Below are positions 18,448 through 28,476 of a DNA stretch of 64,000 nt, piece by piece. A program made the translations under genes and the position numbers. Position 1 is the first letter of the stretch, and each line of letters opens with the position of its first letter. Source of the stretch: Gammaproteobacteria bacterium. GTDB lineage: Bacteria > Pseudomonadota > Gammaproteobacteria > HyVt-429. The DNA lies in the NCBI GenBank assembly GCA_013152415.1, contig JAADGI010000016.1, forward strand, positions 16,066 through 80,065, read 5' to 3'. The notes below the pieces were generated by a model, which did not search any database, was not told where the DNA came from, and saw only the letters and a program-made list of their open reading frames with translations.

Positions 18448-19779
18448 CTAATTTGTAAACAGGGCAATCGATTCCACGTGGCGGGTGTGGGGGAACATAT
18501 CCATGACTCCCACGCTGGCCAGTTTGTATCCCTGTTGGTGAACAAGCACCTGGGCATCTCGGGCCAGGGTAGCCGGATTACAGGATACATAGACAATCCG
18601 TCTAAACTGGTTTGAGCCAATCTGTTGCACAACGTCCAAGGCCCCGGTACGGGGTGGATCGAGCAATAACTTGCTCATGTCGGGCTCCAATACTTTGGCG
18701 AGCGAATCACTTTGGTATAAATCGGCTACACGAAAATCAACCTCAGTGAACCCATTTTTTATCGCGTTGGCCTTAGCACGTTGGATCAAGGCCCCATCGG
18801 CTTCCAGTGCCACCACACCAACATGTTGGCTCGCCAGGGCAAGACTAAAGTTACCCAGACCACAAAAAAGATCCAACACCCGGTCTTCTTTCTCCAAAGC
18901 AAGCAAGGCCAAGGCCAGTGACACCATCTTGCTGTTAATGGCGGCATTAACCTGGACAAAATCCGTAGGTCGAAATTCAAACCTCAAGTGATACTCGGGT
19001 AATGAGTATTCCAGTGTCGCTGTATCAGGCCAGAGTGCGCTAATGGTCTCGGGTCCACCCGACTGTTGATACATCTGAATACCGTTGTCCCGGCCAAATT
19101 CAATCAGCCGGTGTTTATCCCGATCATCAAGAGGAACAAGATTACGAAATACCAGCGCCGCAGCTTGGTCATCTACCGCGACTTCAATCTGGGCAATCTG
19201 TTCACGACTAGTCAAACCGTCAATCAACGCCCTAAGCATCTCGATACGGGAACCAATGACAGGATCGAGTACCTCACAAGCAGACATCACGGTGAGATAA
19301 CCCTTGGCCCGTTCCCGAAAACCCACCAGGGTGCCACCCTTTTTAGGCACGTAGCGCACCCCAAGTCGGGCCTTGCGCCGATAACCCCATACCGGACCGG
19401 TTATGGGCTCAAGCACAGTTTCAGGAGTGAGCTTAGCAATACGTTCCAGATTGTCTAACAAAACCTGCTGTTTCGCCTCAATCTGTGCCTTGGGATCAAG
19501 GTGTTGCAGACTGCAGCCACCACAAACACCGTAGACCTCACACTTAGGGTGGGCCACACGCTGGGGGGAGGAATTCTCAATGGAGACGACCCGTCCCTCA
19601 TCATAGGATTTACGCCGACGCAGGGTCAGGTATTCAACGTTTTCCCCCGGCAACGCACCTTCTATAAACACCGCCTTACCATCCACACGAGCCACCCCCT
19701 TACCCTCGTGACTGAGGGAGTCGATATGGGCCTTGCGCAAAGAGTGTTGGTCCGCTGAGCGGGAACGACGGCGTGCCAC
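18448..19779 (-). CDS. rlmD: 23S rRNA (uracil-1939-C5)-methyltransferase RlmD
   Basis: A 443-residue SAM enzyme. An N-terminal TRAM domain (residues about 12-70) precedes an iron-sulfur site (CEVYGVCGGCSLQH plus a later Cys). The methyltransferase motifs are LDLFCGLGNFSL, LLDPPRTGA, and the nucleophile in VYVSCNPATLARD. GTG 19779 starts 3 bp after the exonuclease stop, so the two genes form an operon. Confidence 0.94.
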   Translation of the reverse strand: MARRRSRSADQHSLRKAHIDSLSHEGKGVARVDGKAVFIEGALPGENVEYLTLRRRKSYDEGRVVSIENSSPQRVAHPKCEVYGVCGGCSLQHLDPKAQIEAKQQVLLDNLERIAKLTPETVLEPITGPVWGYRRKARLGVRYVPKKGGTLVGFRERAKGYLTVMSACEVLDPVIGSRIEMLRALIDGLTSREQIAQIEVAVDDQAAALVFRNLVPLDDRDKHRLIEFGRDNGIQMYQQSGGPETISALWPDTATLEYSLPEYHLRFEFRPTDFVQVNAAINSKMVSLALALLALEKEDRVLDLFCGLGNFSLALASQHVGVVALEADGALIQRAKANAIKNGFTEVDFRVADLYQSDSLAKVLEPDMSKLLLDPPRTGALDVVQQIGSNQFRRIVYVSCNPATLARDAQVLVHQQGYKLASVGVMDMFPHTRHVESIALFTN

Positions 19780-19782
19780 AGG

Positions 19783-20550
19783 CTAGTTCCACGCCTCCAA
19801 GAACGCCTTGAGATGGGGCTGATTGGATTTTCCCAGGGTATCGCGTACCCGTTGGCACTCGCTACCATATTGGTCTTTACTCAGATGGCCACGAATCAAT
19901 TCCCACCGCAGATAGATGAGATAGGTATTGAGCACATCGGTCTCACAGTAATCACGTATGGCAGCAATTTTTCCATCCAGATAATGTCCCCAAACATCTG
20001 CACCACTCATGCCCATCTTACCGGGAAAACCCAATAGCGTTGCGACCTGGTCCAGGGGTGCATTGGCGCGGGGTTGATAGGCCCCCAATACATCCATGAG
20101 ATCTGTGTGACGGCTATGAAACCGACTCAGATAATTGTTCCATTTAAATTCACGATCATCCTCACCGTTTTCCCAGTAACGGGGTGCGGCGATACCATGG
20201 ACGAGACTACGATAATGCAATACCGGAAGATCAAAGCCCCCGCCATTCCAGGTCACCAAGGTCGGCGTGTAGCGATCAACACCGTCAAAGAATCGGGTGA
20301 TGATATCGGCCTCATCGGCATTGACCTCTCCCAATGACCACACCCTGAAATTGTCACCGCTACGCAATACTATAGATATGGCCGCAACGCGATGTAGATG
20401 ATGAGCTAAAAATTCTGAATCAGTTTTTTCCCGGCGCTTGTTAAACATGACCTGGGCTACATCCTTATCGCTTAACCCATCTAGATCGTAAAGTCGCCGT
20501 CCACCTTCCACGTCTGGGATGGTCTCGATATCAAATACCATGACGTTCAT
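19783..20550 (-). CDS. Predicted 3'-5' exonuclease (PolB-like, PF10108 type)
   Basis: A 255-residue DnaQ-fold exonuclease. Exo I is MVFDIETIPD with the catalytic Asp/Glu, exo II is VTWNGGGFDLPVL, and exo III is RDYCETDVLNTYLIYLR. These match the stand-alone family related to the proofreading domain of family B DNA polymerases. The substrate is unknown. It is the first gene of the unit with rlmD. A single arm of the GCAAAGGCGCCAA repeat lies just upstream (20574-20590). Confidence 0.85.
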   Translation of the reverse strand: MNVMVFDIETIPDVEGGRRLYDLDGLSDKDVAQVMFNKRREKTDSEFLAHHLHRVAAISIVLRSGDNFRVWSLGEVNADEADIITRFFDGVDRYTPTLVTWNGGGFDLPVLHYRSLVHGIAAPRYWENGEDDREFKWNNYLSRFHSRHTDLMDVLGAYQPRANAPLDQVATLLGFPGKMGMSGADVWGHYLDGKIAAIRDYCETDVLNTYLIYLRWELIRGHLSKDQYGSECQRVRDTLGKSNQPHLKAFLEAWN

Positions 20551-20754
20551 AAACTAAATTCCTTTGTTGCCGCAAAGGCGCCAACCTTGGTATACCCCTC
20601 AGGAGGGGCTATAAGGGTAGATATAGAGGTTTGCAGTGTACTGTACAGCAAGATGCGGTCAAGTGTGCAGGGTGCCCAATCCACATGTCCTTGCCAGAAC
20701 CCCACACCGTGGTTATGCTTGGCGCCTCAAGGGACTGAAACAAAAGGAGCCACC

Positions 20755-21330
20755 ATGTCCAGTCCAGCACCAGACGTAATACAACGTCACCGCTACACCG
20801 TAGAAGATTATCACCGCATGACCGCGGCCGGTATTCTACGCCAGGACCAACGGGTGGAACTGATCAAAGGAGAGATCATCGACATGATGCCCATTGGAAG
20901 TCACCACGCCGCCACCGTCAGACAACTCAGTAAAGTACTTGGACTGGCCGTTGGAGATCGAGCCATTGTGTCGGTTCAAGACCCCGTTATACTGGACGAC
21001 CACTCCGAACCAGAGCCCGATCTGGCGCTTTTGCATCCAAAGGAAGATTTTTACGCCAGCGGCCATCCTCGACCGACGGATGTGTTGCTCATCATCGAGG
21101 TTGCGGACAGTAGCCTGATCTTTGACCGCGACGTGAAGGTGCCCCTCTATGCCCACCAGGGAATCCCCGAGGTCTGGTTGTTCGATCTGGGAACAAAGAA
21201 ACTGACGGTATATTCTAATCCGTCAAAAGGCGGGTACAGGAAAGTGAGGATATTGGAAAAGATTGATGGCTTAGCAGTACCACTGTTAAAAGAGACAACA
21301 GTGAATTTGTCGGGGGTGATGGGGTTTTAA
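20755..21330 (+). CDS. Uma2 family (DUF820) PD-(D/E)XK nuclease-like protein
   Basis: A 191-residue protein. ATG 20755 follows AAAAGGAGCCACC; longer frames are unconserved. The Uma2 pattern is clear: YTVEDYHRM, RVELIKGEIIDMMPIG, HH...RQLSKVL, EPEPDLALLHP, LLIIEVADSSLIFDRDVK and GIPEVWLFDL, giving the Asp, Glu-x-Val and Lys of a PD-(D/E)XK core. Function is unknown; the family is multiplied in cyanobacteria and often mobile. It stands alone. Confidence 0.85.
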   Translation: MSSPAPDVIQRHRYTVEDYHRMTAAGILRQDQRVELIKGEIIDMMPIGSHHAATVRQLSKVLGLAVGDRAIVSVQDPVILDDHSEPEPDLALLHPKEDFYASGHPRPTDVLLIIEVADSSLIFDRDVKVPLYAHQGIPEVWLFDLGTKKLTVYSNPSKGGYRKVRILEKIDGLAVPLLKETTVNLSGVMGF

Positions 21331-21372
21331 TGGATGATTGCAATGTAAGACACCGAGTTTCATTCTTGCCTT

Positions 21373-21825
21373 TTAGTCGCATGATTTGAAATATGCAGCG
21401 GAATTGTTATGAGCAGTGCCAGACTCAGACCCCGCTATCCATTTCCACTCTGAATGTTGGTCTAGTGGCAATTGTCTTAGGTCTATTTCCAAATTGAATT
21501 CAAAAGCTAACACTACATATTGAGTGCTTATTCCTTCGACATTTGCGTAATTTGTATTGTAAAAATGATCGTAAACATTTATAAATCTGCCTTTTTTGCG
21601 ATCAAGTATCATACCAATCTCCATTTCTCCAATACGCGAAAGCGCAGAGCTAACATCTTCTCCTTTTTTAATTCTTCCGCCAGGGACAAACCAACTTCCA
21701 ACTGCAGGCTGATTTATTCGCTTGCCCATTAAGATGCGGCCTCTCTGATCTCTCATAATTAGATCAATCGAGACCAATGGTGTGGCATCAATTATCTTTA
21801 AGAACTCTTCATCTCTTAAGTTCAT
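21373..21825 (-). CDS. Nudix hydrolase, GDP-mannose mannosyl hydrolase-like
   Basis: A 150-residue Nudix protein close to Gmm/WcaH: it opens with a TPLVSIDLIM strand, then LMGKRINQPAVGSWFVPGG and a degenerate Nudix box (GGRIKKGEDVSSALSRIG.ME.G) lacking the usual REUXEE glutamates, as in the GDP-mannose family. A later HFYNTNY and STQYVVLAFEF fit too. It probably hydrolyses GDP-sugars. ATG 21825 or GTG 21831 overlaps the upstream membrane-protein gene. This stretch is AT-richer than its neighbours. Confidence 0.75.
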   Translation of the reverse strand: MNLRDEEFLKIIDATPLVSIDLIMRDQRGRILMGKRINQPAVGSWFVPGGRIKKGEDVSSALSRIGEMEIGMILDRKKGRFINVYDHFYNTNYANVEGISTQYVVLAFEFNLEIDLRQLPLDQHSEWKWIAGSESGTAHNNSAAYFKSCD

Positions 21826-21827
21826 TT

Positions 21828-22397
21828 TCACTTAACCATTACAGTGTCCGTAAAATCGGGGCAAAACCCCGCCGAGTTAATAGCTACGAAAGAAGGGTGA
21901 ATTGCATCCAAAATATTTGGGTCTCTGAACACATCATGCAGCGTGATAAATACGATTAATACATTAAGGGTAATCGCCCCTAAAAACACACGCTTATGAA
22001 ATTTCCAACCCAAATCTTCATCTAGTGATAACTCGTGCGTTGTAAGTCTGGGTATAAATCTCAGACGAGCGTGTAGAGAAGATGCTTTAAATAACTTTTT
22101 GATTGCGCCTTCAAGATTAACATCTCGATTACTTCTGACGATCCCTGCTAAATTCATTAGCACATATGAAACAATGGCGGAAACAAGCATCACTATAGCT
22201 GATAGAATGCTAGTACCAAGAGCGTACCATGCTGCATATAAGGCTAATTGAGTTGCTAAAAGGTAGCGTATGTTAGACCAAAACAATATATCTTCGTGAA
22301 CCCAATGCCGCATAAGAGCTTGAAGCAAATGGCCTGGCTCCGCCTCCATGCAACTTTCTTTACCTTGACCGCTTTCAGTTTCTTCTGAGTTACGCAT
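21828..22397 (-). CDS. Unrecognised integral membrane protein
   Basis: A 189-residue protein of unknown family. The acidic, polar N-terminus (MRNSEETESGQG) leads to two close hydrophobic segments (about residues 45-64 and 67-85), a basic/amphipathic cytoplasmic stretch, and a third segment (about 138-155). ATG 22397 follows TTAGGTGAAAAA; an ATG at 22451 has no such site. It overlaps the Nudix gene at its 3' end, so the two are probably co-expressed. Confidence 0.6.
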   Translation of the reverse strand: MRNSEETESGQGKESCMEAEPGHLLQALMRHWVHEDILFWSNIRYLLATQLALYAAWYALGTSILSAIVMLVSAIVSYVLMNLAGIVRSNRDVNLEGAIKKLFKASSLHARLRFIPRLTTHELSLDEDLGWKFHKRVFLGAITLNVLIVFITLHDVFRDPNILDAIHPSFVAINSAGFCPDFTDTVMVK

Positions 22398-22525
22398 TTT
22401 TTCACCTAACTTTAAGGATAAACAGCGTACCATGACTGCAAAATCTATCATGAGGTAGCGGCACTATCGTGCCTCTAAATCACTATCTCAGCGGCTCTTC
22501 TTTGCACCTTCGCGACAAAAATTCT

Positions 22526-23410
22526 TTATTCCAGAAACACCCCAGTAGACAAGTATCGATCTCCCCGGTCACAGATGATGCTGACAATCACCGCATCGGA
22601 CAACTCTTCGGATAAGCGTAGGGCCGCGGCCATGGCCCCACCAGAGGAAATGCCGCAAAAAATACCTTCCTGTCTGGCCAATCGCCGAGTGGTCTCCTCT
22701 GCATCTTGTTGAGAAACGTCCAGGATCCGGTCGACTTTGGAGGCATCATAGATCTTGGGCAGGTAGGCCTGGGGCCAGCGGCGAATACCGGGGATGGCCG
22801 CGCCCTCTTGGGGCTGCACGCCGATGATCTGAATATCAGGGTTTTGCTCCTTCAAGTAACGTCCCGTACCCATGATCGTCCCTGTGGTCCCCATGGAACT
22901 GACAAAATGGGTGATGCGTCCATCGGTATCACGCCAGATCTCGGGGCCGGTGCCGATGTAGTGGGCCTCGGGGTTGTCCGGGTTGGCGAATTGATCGAGC
23001 ACTCGCCCTTTGCCCTCCTGCTCCATCTGTTGGGCCAGGTCTCTGGCCCCTTCCATGCCCTCGTCTTTGCTGACCAGTATGATTTCGGCACCGTAGGCCT
23101 TCATGGCAGCCCGGCGTTCCACACTCATGTGTGCGGGCATGATCAGCACCATTCGATAACCCTTGATGGCCGCAGCCATGGCCAGGGCGATGCCGGTATT
23201 CCCGCTGGTGGCCTCAATCAGGCTGTCCCCCGCGCTGATCTCACCGCGCCGTTCCGCCCCCAGGATCATGTTCATGGCCGGCCGATCTTTCACGGAGCCT
23301 GCGGGATTATCACCCTCCAATTTAGCCAACAGGGTATTGGTGGTGTCACCGGGCAGTCGTTGCAATCGAACCAAGGGGGTGTTGCCGACAAAATCTTCCA
23401 GGGTTTTCAT
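22526..23410 (-). CDS. cysM: Cysteine synthase B (CysM)
   Basis: A 294-residue PLP enzyme making cysteine (or sulfocysteine from thiosulfate) from O-acetylserine. It shows MKTLEDFVGNTPLVRLQ, the PLP lysine in NPAGSVKDRPA, the substrate loop EATSGNTGIALA, SMGTTGTIMG and a phosphate-binding GISSGGA. The RRxA-type motif VERRAAM supports CysM over CysK. ATG 23410 gives the conserved N-terminus. It is 10 bp downstream of recJ. Confidence 0.93.
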   Translation of the reverse strand: MKTLEDFVGNTPLVRLQRLPGDTTNTLLAKLEGDNPAGSVKDRPAMNMILGAERRGEISAGDSLIEATSGNTGIALAMAAAIKGYRMVLIMPAHMSVERRAAMKAYGAEIILVSKDEGMEGARDLAQQMEQEGKGRVLDQFANPDNPEAHYIGTGPEIWRDTDGRITHFVSSMGTTGTIMGTGRYLKEQNPDIQIIGVQPQEGAAIPGIRRWPQAYLPKIYDASKVDRILDVSQQDAEETTRRLARQEGIFCGISSGGAMAAALRLSEELSDAVIVSIICDRGDRYLSTGVFLE

Positions 23411-23420
23411 AGGGGCGATT

Positions 23421-25166
23421 CTAACACGGCTCCATGTGCTCGATGATAAGCTGTGCCGAGCGTCTGCCATTATAGATGTTCACATCCAATCGATAGGCGG
23501 CATGAACCTGATCCCATTCGGGCAATTGCCCTTCCGGCGCAAGATTAAAGCCAATGGCATCAATTTGCTGATCACTGTGTTGTCTCTGGAGCACCATCTT
23601 GACATGGCGTTGGCCCACGACGCGTTGCTGCAGCACCTGGAATATCCCGTCGAAAGTAGGTTCGGCAAAGGCCTGGCCCCAGGGACCGGCCTGGCGCAAG
23701 GTCTCGGCAAACTCTATGCCCAGATCTGCCTCACTCAACTCACCATCGCTGAGGATAGTATTTTCCAACACCTGGCCGTCCAAGTGCCTTTCGACCTCAA
23801 TGATAAACGCGGTCTTAAAGTCATCAAATTGTTCGCGCTTGAGGCTCAAACCTGCGGCCATGGCATGACCCCCAAATTTTTCCAACAGGCCCGGATGAGA
23901 TGTAGCCACCGCATCCAGCACATCGCGTATATGCAGACCCTCAATGGATCGCGCCGAACCCTTGATCTCACCTTCCAATCCAGGGGCAAAGGCAATGACG
24001 GGGCGATGGGTTTGCTCGCGCACCCGGGAAGCCAAAATACCAATGACCCCTTGGTGCCAATCTTCCCCAAAAAGGCAAAGACCCGCCGGTAGCAGCCCCT
24101 CGAGTCCTAATGTGGGCAAAAGGGCCAGGGCCTGTTCCTTCATACCGGTTTCAATTTTTCGGCGGGTAATGTTTAACTCATCCAGTTCCTGGGCGATACG
24201 CCACACCTCGTCTTCATTATCGGATAACAAACAGCGTATCCCCAGACTCATATCGTCCAGACGACCGGCGGCATTGAGCCTAGGTCCCAAGGCAAACCCC
24301 AGGTCCGAGGCAACAATCTGACCCAGTTGCCGTTTTCCCAATTCGAGCAGGGCGCGTACCCCGGGCCGACACTGCCCGGCATTGATACGCGCCAGACCTT
24401 GGGCCACCAAGGTACGATTAGCTCGATCCAGTGGCACTACATCTGCCACCGTGCCCAAGGCCACTAAATCCAAATAGCGCGCCATATTGGGTTCGGCGAT
24501 ATTTTTCTGGCTAAACCAGCCGCTGTCTCTCAGTGCGGCACGCAAGGCACTAAGTACATAAAAGATCACACCGACCCCGGCAAGATTCTTGGAGGGAAAC
24601 CCATCACCGGGTTGGTTTGGATTAACGATGGCATCGGCTGCCGGTAACGCGCTACCCGGCAGATGATGGTCGGTCACTATGACTTTCATACCGAGCTCGT
24701 GGGCGGCATCCACGCCGTTCACACTGGAGATACCATTGTCCACGGTGACGATGACATCCGGTTTACGTTTGGCCGCTTCGGTGACGATTTGTGGCGTCAA
24801 CCCATAGCCGTACTCAAATCGGTTAGGGACTAAATAATCTGTATGAACGGCTCCCATGGCCTTCAAGGCCAGCACTGTCAAGGCACAGCTGGTGGCCCCA
24901 TCGGCATCAAAGTCACCCAGAATTAATATTCTGTTTTCGTGGCTAATGGCAACCTGGAGTATCTGAACCGCCGCTGACACGCCCTTGAGCAATCCAGGTC
25001 GGGGTAACTCCGCAAGTGAGGTACTGAGTTCGGTATAGGAGTGCAGATTTCGGCCCGCATAGATGCGTGCCAATACTGGGTGCAAATCAGCGGGGGCATC
25101 AATAAGCCGCTTCGATACAGATCGGCGTTTGATCGTTCTCGGGGGGGTAAAAAAACTCTCCGCCAT
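23421..25166 (-). CDS. recJ: Single-stranded-DNA exonuclease RecJ
   Basis: A 581-residue 5'-3' ssDNA exonuclease of the DHH superfamily, acting in recombination and mismatch repair. Metal-binding motifs are LILGDFDADGATSCA, VTVDNGISS and VTDHHLPGSALP; the DHHA1 motif appears as FGGHAMAAGLSL. A C-terminal OB-fold (about 465-575) is present. ATG 25166 (MAESFFTPP) is preferred to an upstream start. An rpfE-like gene lies 64 bp upstream, as next to recJ in xanthomonads. Confidence 0.95.
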   Translation of the reverse strand: MAESFFTPPRTIKRRSVSKRLIDAPADLHPVLARIYAGRNLHSYTELSTSLAELPRPGLLKGVSAAVQILQVAISHENRILILGDFDADGATSCALTVLALKAMGAVHTDYLVPNRFEYGYGLTPQIVTEAAKRKPDVIVTVDNGISSVNGVDAAHELGMKVIVTDHHLPGSALPAADAIVNPNQPGDGFPSKNLAGVGVIFYVLSALRAALRDSGWFSQKNIAEPNMARYLDLVALGTVADVVPLDRANRTLVAQGLARINAGQCRPGVRALLELGKRQLGQIVASDLGFALGPRLNAAGRLDDMSLGIRCLLSDNEDEVWRIAQELDELNITRRKIETGMKEQALALLPTLGLEGLLPAGLCLFGEDWHQGVIGILASRVREQTHRPVIAFAPGLEGEIKGSARSIEGLHIRDVLDAVATSHPGLLEKFGGHAMAAGLSLKREQFDDFKTAFIIEVERHLDGQVLENTILSDGELSEADLGIEFAETLRQAGPWGQAFAEPTFDGIFQVLQQRVVGQRHVKMVLQRQHSDQQIDAIGFNLAPEGQLPEWDQVHAAYRLDVNIYNGRRSAQLIIEHMEPC

Positions 25167-25230
25167 CAAGCCAGCAACACAGAGATGTCCCAATTATGGC
25201 CTGAATTATAAATCAAGTAATCTAGCAAAA

Positions 25231-26253
25231 TTACACTATATCCTGTTGTTTTATATAGAAATTAAGTGGCTTCTTCCGCTTCCAAAATAGCCCTGGCCGT
25301 GCCCGGCATACATCATAGCGTGAGCCTGGTGCAGGATACAGCACTACCGAATGCAGCTGCCCACCTTGTAATTGAGTCAATACCGACTGAAAAAATGATC
25401 GATCAAGCTCAAGCAGATAATCGGCCCATGTAGCCTCGCTTGGTTGCTGCACCGCCCACAGGATATTTCCCTCTCCACAATCTTGCCATCCACTGTTGCT
25501 ATACGAGGCGCCAGATGACTGCGGAATTCCGTTATTCTTTGCCAAGCCCACACTCAGCGCATCGTCACAGAAAAAATGCTTCCAGTGGGCCAAATTTTGT
25601 AGGCTGATTTGACCCCCACCCCACAGCCATAGGCCATTGGCTTCTGCCAAACCATTTTCTTCCCGGACCACATTGATGGGATGATCGTGCAGTAACATTT
25701 GTATTTCATTCATGCACTGTCGCCAGTAGCCTCCCTCCTCACCTCGAGGCAGGTGGTCCAATACATTCCTGCCGATCACCGAATCAGTAGGTTCGACAAT
25801 TAAAGTGCGTGGATGATCCAGCCTTATAACCCATTCCTGTGGTGACAACATTTCACAGTGCCAACCATCTTGCTGGGTGTGTTTCTGTACTGTAGCCAAT
25901 AACTGCTCGGATTCTTTTCTGCTTAACTGTAAGGTCTTGGGATCGTCCAATACGACGTCGGTAAGATTAGTAATGAAATGCACAGGATCCGTTTTCATCC
26001 ACCACTGGCCATCTTGTTTACCCGTAGCTCCCAACCGAGACAAAGCGGCAACAGGTAAATCGTCCAGACCCAACCCAAGCATATTAAGCAATGTGCGGGT
26101 ATAACCATGGGTATGGTTTAGCGTATATCTTCCCCCTGACAGTAATGCTTCAAGGGATGGCATGGATAATTCTTGAATTTGCTTGCCAGTGTGCTGACAC
26201 AAGTCAAAAAGGGCCGGAAATAATATATGGAGAATTGCTTTAGACTTTGGCAT
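25231..26253 (-). CDS. RpfE-like protein (phosphoglycerate-mutase-related)
   Basis: A 340-residue protein of the family found beside recJ in Xanthomonas (RpfE) and many beta/gammaproteobacteria. Features include the N-terminal [10 protein letters not shown], the middle block [17 protein letters not shown] and [17 protein letters not shown], and GLWLWGGGQ. Distant kinship to phosphoglycerate-mutase-like phosphatases has been proposed; the function is not established. It is divergent from speD and co-oriented with recJ. Confidence 0.8.
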   Translation of the reverse strand: MPKSKAILHILFPALFDLCQHTGKQIQELSMPSLEALLSGGRYTLNHTHGYTRTLLNMLGLGLDDLPVAALSRLGATGKQDGQWWMKTDPVHFITNLTDVVLDDPKTLQLSRKESEQLLATVQKHTQQDGWHCEMLSPQEWVIRLDHPRTLIVEPTDSVIGRNVLDHLPRGEEGGYWRQCMNEIQMLLHDHPINVVREENGLAEANGLWLWGGGQISLQNLAHWKHFFCDDALSVGLAKNNGIPQSSGASYSNSGWQDCGEGNILWAVQQPSEATWADYLLELDRSFFQSVLTQLQGGQLHSVVLYPAPGSRYDVCRARPGLFWKRKKPLNFYIKQQDIV

Positions 26254-26366
26254 ATCTTATCATCCGCCCGGTAACGGAAAACGCATTTCGCCTCGCCCTG
26301 TTCGGTGCACTCGAGCGGGATTCTCGCCCTGTATTAAACTCTCCCACAAACAAGGTTCTTTGGCCG

Positions 26367-27197
26367 TTGAAATCACTTAACAAGCTCACACTCCATGGGT
26401 TTAACAACCTAACCAAAACACTTAGTTTTAATATTTATGATGTGTGCTACGCAAAAACAGAGCAACACCATAGAGAATACATCGACTATATCGATGAGGC
26501 CTATAACGCCGAACGATTGACACACATCCTGGAGAATGTAGCCGAAATCATTGAGGCCACCATTTTAAATATCGCCCGGGAGGACTATGAACCACAGGGT
26601 GCCAGCGTCACCATGCTGATCGCTGAAGACTCTACTCCCTCAATCGAACCACTTGGGGAAGAAACCCCGGGGCCCCTACCGGATGCAATCGTGGGTCACT
26701 TGGATAAAAGTCACATTACTGTACATACCTATCCAGAGAGTCATGCCGATAGCGGCATCAGCACCTTTCGGGCCGATATTGACGTATCGACTTGCGGCCG
26801 CATTTCTCCATTGCGCGCCCTCAACTACCTGATACACAGCTTTGAATCTGACATTGTCATTATCGACTATCGTGTTCGTGGGTTTACCCGGGACATAACG
26901 GGTAAAAAACACTACATAGATCACGCTATCAATTCAATACAGAATTTTATCTCCGAGGATTCACAATCGCGCTATCAAATGGTCGATGTCAACGTTTACC
27001 AGGAAAATATATTTCACACAAAGATGATGCTAAGAGACTTTCAACTGGAAGATTATTTGTTTGGCACAGGCTGTAATGAGCTAAATTCACAAGAAATCGA
27101 AGACATCTCTGTGCGTCTCAAGCTTGAAATAGCAGAAATCTTCTATGGCAGGAATCTCCCAAGTCATTCCGACTGCCTCAGTCAACCCCCAGCATAA
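26367..27197 (+). CDS. speD: S-adenosylmethionine decarboxylase proenzyme, E. coli type
   Basis: A 276-residue pyruvoyl-dependent enzyme that provides the aminopropyl donor for spermidine. It is very similar to E. coli SpeD (264 aa): [25 protein letters not shown], the self-cleavage site [15 protein letters not shown] (new N-terminal Ser becomes pyruvoyl), and the processing/catalytic Cys in [10 protein letters not shown]. No ATG precedes the conserved region. TTG 26367 after AAGG is the best start; the frame stays open upstream. Divergent from the rpfE-like gene. Confidence 0.93.
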   Translation: MKSLNKLTLHGFNNLTKTLSFNIYDVCYAKTEQHHREYIDYIDEAYNAERLTHILENVAEIIEATILNIAREDYEPQGASVTMLIAEDSTPSIEPLGEETPGPLPDAIVGHLDKSHITVHTYPESHADSGISTFRADIDVSTCGRISPLRALNYLIHSFESDIVIIDYRVRGFTRDITGKKHYIDHAINSIQNFISEDSQSRYQMVDVNVYQENIFHTKMMLRDFQLEDYLFGTGCNELNSQEIEDISVRLKLEIAEIFYGRNLPSHSDCLSQPPA

Positions 27198-27259
27198 AAT
27201 ACCCTGAGCATCACTCCACTGGGCCTAAAGTCTCCCCCATCGCTGCCGACAACCCAGCC

Positions 27260-27868
27260 ATGGACAGCGGCCTATCCCTTGGTGCTGCCATTGGCAGCAT
27301 CGCCGAGCCAACACGGTCCCAGCACCGTGGGGGTGCTGTGACGCCTACTGACAAGGCTGCAAGTCTGCAAGCTCCAGAAGAAAGCCGATCCCCCTCCAAT
27401 ACCACTCAAATCACAGATGCCGAACAGCAACAGGTTCAGGACCTGGCGCGCAGGGACCGGCAGGTACGTGCCCATGAAACCGCCCATAGCAATACCGCCG
27501 GACGCTATGCGCGAGGAGGTGCGTCTTATAGCTACGAACGAGGGCCAGACGGACGTCTGTACGCCACCGGTGGTGAGGTCAAAATTGATACTGCACCCAT
27601 TTCCGGGGACCCACAAGCCACCATCGAAAAGGCGCGGGTGATCCGTGCAGCGGCACTGGCACCCGCGCAACCCTCTTCCCAGGACCGTGTTGTGGCCAAC
27701 CAAGCCACACAAATGGCCGCGCAAGCCCGAGCTGAACTGACCGGCCAGCAGCAAGAAGTGCGTTCTGAAAAACCTGAATTGGCCGCTACAGGCTATGCCT
27801 CCAATCAAGGCAACAGGCAAGTACACTCCACTTTCCAAGCAGGCAGCGTTGTCAATCTATTTGCCTGA
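27260..27868 (+). CDS. SprA-related putative metalloprotease
   Basis: A 202-residue protein with the zinc-protease motif HETAH in RDRQVRAHETAHSNTAG, followed by SYSYERGPDGRLYATGGEV and DPQATIEKARVIRAAALAP. This combination is typical of the SprA-related family (PF12118 type). Flanks are polar, Gln/Ala-rich and probably disordered; no signal peptide is seen. The substrate is unknown. ATG 27260 is the first usable start. Confidence 0.8.
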   Translation: MDSGLSLGAAIGSIAEPTRSQHRGGAVTPTDKAASLQAPEESRSPSNTTQITDAEQQQVQDLARRDRQVRAHETAHSNTAGRYARGGASYSYERGPDGRLYATGGEVKIDTAPISGDPQATIEKARVIRAAALAPAQPSSQDRVVANQATQMAAQARAELTGQQQEVRSEKPELAATGYASNQGNRQVHSTFQAGSVVNLFA

Positions 27869-28153
27869 TGCTACTCAATCTTGATGTTCTATACTCCGGA
27901 CACTATATGCCCTATCTGTTCACCGATTATTAATCGCTGATTAGCCCCCGTTCGTGAAGCACCTGATCTACTGACACAGGATTTGCGTATACCTCGCATA
28001 GATGTGCCTGCCTATCACCACCCGGGTGACGGGCCCCACTTGTATCTGTGTTTCCTCACGTCCAGGAGGCAGGATATTTTAGAGCCTGACCCCCGCACCG
28101 TAGGCGCACATGACTCACTGCTCACTTGCCCCGTAACTCCTAAATTCTTCTCC
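27869..28153. other. Intergenic region upstream of the toxin-antitoxin operon
   Basis: About 285 bp between the SprA-like gene and the TA promoter. An 86-codon open frame (27983-28243, plus) runs through into the antitoxin gene in another register, has no recognisable domain and no ribosome site. I see no gene, terminator or repeat to support. Confidence 0.4.
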
Positions 28154-28199
28154 TTGACGCATGCGCACATCATGCGCATAATAGGAATATACCATGCGC
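28154..28199 (+). promoter_or_regulatory. TA promoter with phased operator repeats
   Basis: TTGACG (28154-28159), a 17-bp spacer and CATAAT (28177-28182) form a good sigma-70 promoter 37 bp before the antitoxin start. ATGCGC is repeated at 28161, 28172 and 28194, spaced 11 and 22 bp, so all lie on one helical face. The first two sit in the spacer and at the -10. This looks like an autorepression operator bound by the antitoxin or the TA complex. Confidence 0.65.
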
Positions 28200-28218
28200 G
28201 TAGAGAGCACCTAAAACC

Positions 28219-28476
28219 ATGCCTAAAACCAGAATCAATTTGAGTCTAGACCAGGATCTTGCTGACTTTGCAAAAATATTTGCATCCGAAAATCGTACTA
28301 CCTTTGCAGACATAGTAACCCAGTACCTATTGGCCCTGAAAAGGGAAACTGAGGGTGAATCAGTGGAAACAATCCTAGCCCATCCAGCCTTTAAAAATGC
28401 AATGGAAAATGCTCAGGCTAAGCTGCGCAATGGAACCACCAAGTGGCATTCATATGATGACGTGTTTAACAGCTAG
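28219..28476 (+). CDS. DUF6364-type antitoxin
   Basis: An 85-residue protein. The N-terminus KTRINLSLDQDLADFAKIFA and TTFADIVTQYLL fits a ribbon-helix-helix DNA-binding fold of the DUF6364 kind; the C-terminal half (HPAFKNAMENAQAKLR, WHSYDDVF) would wrap the toxin. ATG 28219. Its stop overlaps the toxin GTG by one base. The phased operator just upstream suggests autoregulation. Confidence 0.75.
   Translation: MPKTRINLSLDQDLADFAKIFASENRTTFADIVTQYLLALKRETEGESVETILAHPAFKNAMENAQAKLRNGTTKWHSYDDVFNS

Noticed and set aside
27983..28243. 86-codon plus-strand frame before the TA pair
   Set aside because: Overlaps the TA promoter and the antitoxin start; no ribosome site and no domain.
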